Source: DATHBP01 sp035296085 (GTDB lineage: Bacteria > Actinomycetota > Actinomycetes > Propionibacteriales > Nocardioidaceae). Taken from it: DNA of 6,243 nt. The notes beneath the pieces are model-generated. The model was not told the DNA's origin, ran no database searches, and was given only the letters and a program-made list of their open reading frames with translations. Location of the stretch: NCBI GenBank assembly GCA_035296085.1, contig DATHBP010000016.1:1-6243 (forward strand), written 5' to 3'. Positions 5,779 to 6,243 of the stretch are shown one piece after another (the first letter of the stretch is position 1; each line of letters begins with the position of its first letter). The position numbers were made by a program, and so were the translations under genes.

Positions 5779-6243
5779 CTAGCCGACGTGGACCTGGATG
5801 GCGTCGCCGCGATGTTGCCCATACCTGCGCCAGCCGTCCTCCGAGGCATCCCCCGCCCGCCAGCGCCGGCCGTCCCAGCTCAGCGAGGAGATGCCCAGCC
5901 GGTCGGCGTTGGCGACGAGGTAGCCCGCCAGTGCCCATCCCCGCGGACGGCTGCCCGCGGCCACCGCCAGACCAGACCTGCCCCGGACATCCGCACGCAC
6001 GTCGCCGAACGCGTCGACCAGCGCCGTGCGCACGTTTCGCACCGCATCCCGAGCCGCTGCGCCAGGCGCATCCCCGCTCGGCTCCGGTACGACGCAGCTG
6101 AACGCGGCCCGGCTGTAGCCGGTGAGAGCGGACGCCACGGCTCGGGCGTCGGCCTCATGGTCGGCGTAGGCGTCCCCGAACGCCGAGCGCTGCACCAGCT
6201 GGGCGGCGTCGGTGATCGGAAGCCGCTGGTAGCCGTCGACGGC
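5779..6243 (-). CDS. C-terminal part of a probable secreted lysozyme/transglycosylase-like actinobacterial protein (5' end outside window)
   Basis: The frame is open to the right edge of the window, so only the last 154 residues are present. They begin AVDGYQRLPITDAAQLVQR. The internal GTG at 6195 is not a credible start because the conserved sequence continues upstream of it. YQRLPITDAAQLVQRSAFGDAYADHE (about residues 5-30) and the following ASALTG and AFSC match, from memory, a widespread actinobacterial family of exported proteins. Those have an N-terminal membrane anchor and a goose-lysozyme-like core with ALQES and LGLFQQRPSQGWG motifs, and some are misnamed heavy metal transporters. The C-terminal half, with RGWALAGYLVANADRLGISSLSWDGRRW (about residues 101-128), is the usual second domain of these proteins. 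The catalytic core and signal anchor would lie beyond 6243. Function is inferred from family resemblance only. Confidence 0.75.
   Translation of the reverse strand, partial: AVDGYQRLPITDAAQLVQRSAFGDAYADHEADARAVASALTGYSRAAFSCVVPEPSGDAPGAAARDAVRNVRTALVDAFGDVRADVRGRSGLAVAAGSRPRGWALAGYLVANADRLGISSLSWDGRRWRAGDASEDGWRRYGQHRGDAIQVHVG

Noticed and set aside
6193..6195. GTG 6195 as the start of the last minus-strand gene
   Set aside because: The frame stays open with conserved-looking sequence to the window edge, so the gene is truncated by the window and does not start there.

Overview
The window is very GC-rich and reads like the chromosome of a high-GC actinomycete (Actinomycetota). The strongest evidence is mshB, a gene of mycothiol synthesis, which is confined to actinobacteria. 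It sits in a neighbourhood I recognise from mycobacteria: a MutT2-like Nudix hydrolase, mshB, a small membrane protein, a seven-iron ferredoxin (fdxC) and the aminotransferase dapC. The genus cannot be told from this sequence. No mobile element, CRISPR array, tRNA, rRNA or phage gene was seen.

Layout from left to right. A Nudix hydrolase (+, 11-430) converges on a large S9 family dipeptidyl peptidase (-, 455-2566). A 20-base gap then separates the peptidase start from the divergent mshB (+, 2587-3474). Next, with no gap, comes a small four-helix membrane protein (+, 3475-3855). Its stop codon overlaps that of a 79-residue SH3-like protein on the other strand (-, 3852-4091). A divergent promoter region (4092-4186) leads to fdxC (+, 4187-4516). 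dapC (+, best read as 4513-5619) overlaps the fdxC stop. A gene-free convergent region (5620-5778) holds a strong three-arm inverted repeat. The window ends inside a minus-strand gene (5779-6243, 5' end missing) for the C-terminal part of a probable secreted lysozyme/transglycosylase-like protein.

The genes are mostly housekeeping: nucleotide-pool cleaning (Nudix), low-molecular-weight thiol synthesis (MshB), low-potential electron transfer (FdxC), the lysine/diaminopimelate pathway (DapC) and intracellular peptide turnover (the peptidase). fdxC and dapC look translationally coupled, as do mshB and the membrane protein.

I did not find a clearly new biological system. Four points deserve a second look. 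dapC appears to begin at a CTG codon overlapping the fdxC stop, and a standard caller would truncate it by 32 residues. The 20-base gap between the peptidase and mshB holds overlapping -10 elements that would give leaderless mRNAs in both directions. The second divergent gap carries the same GGATACT core. The repeat after dapC can fold in two mutually exclusive ways.
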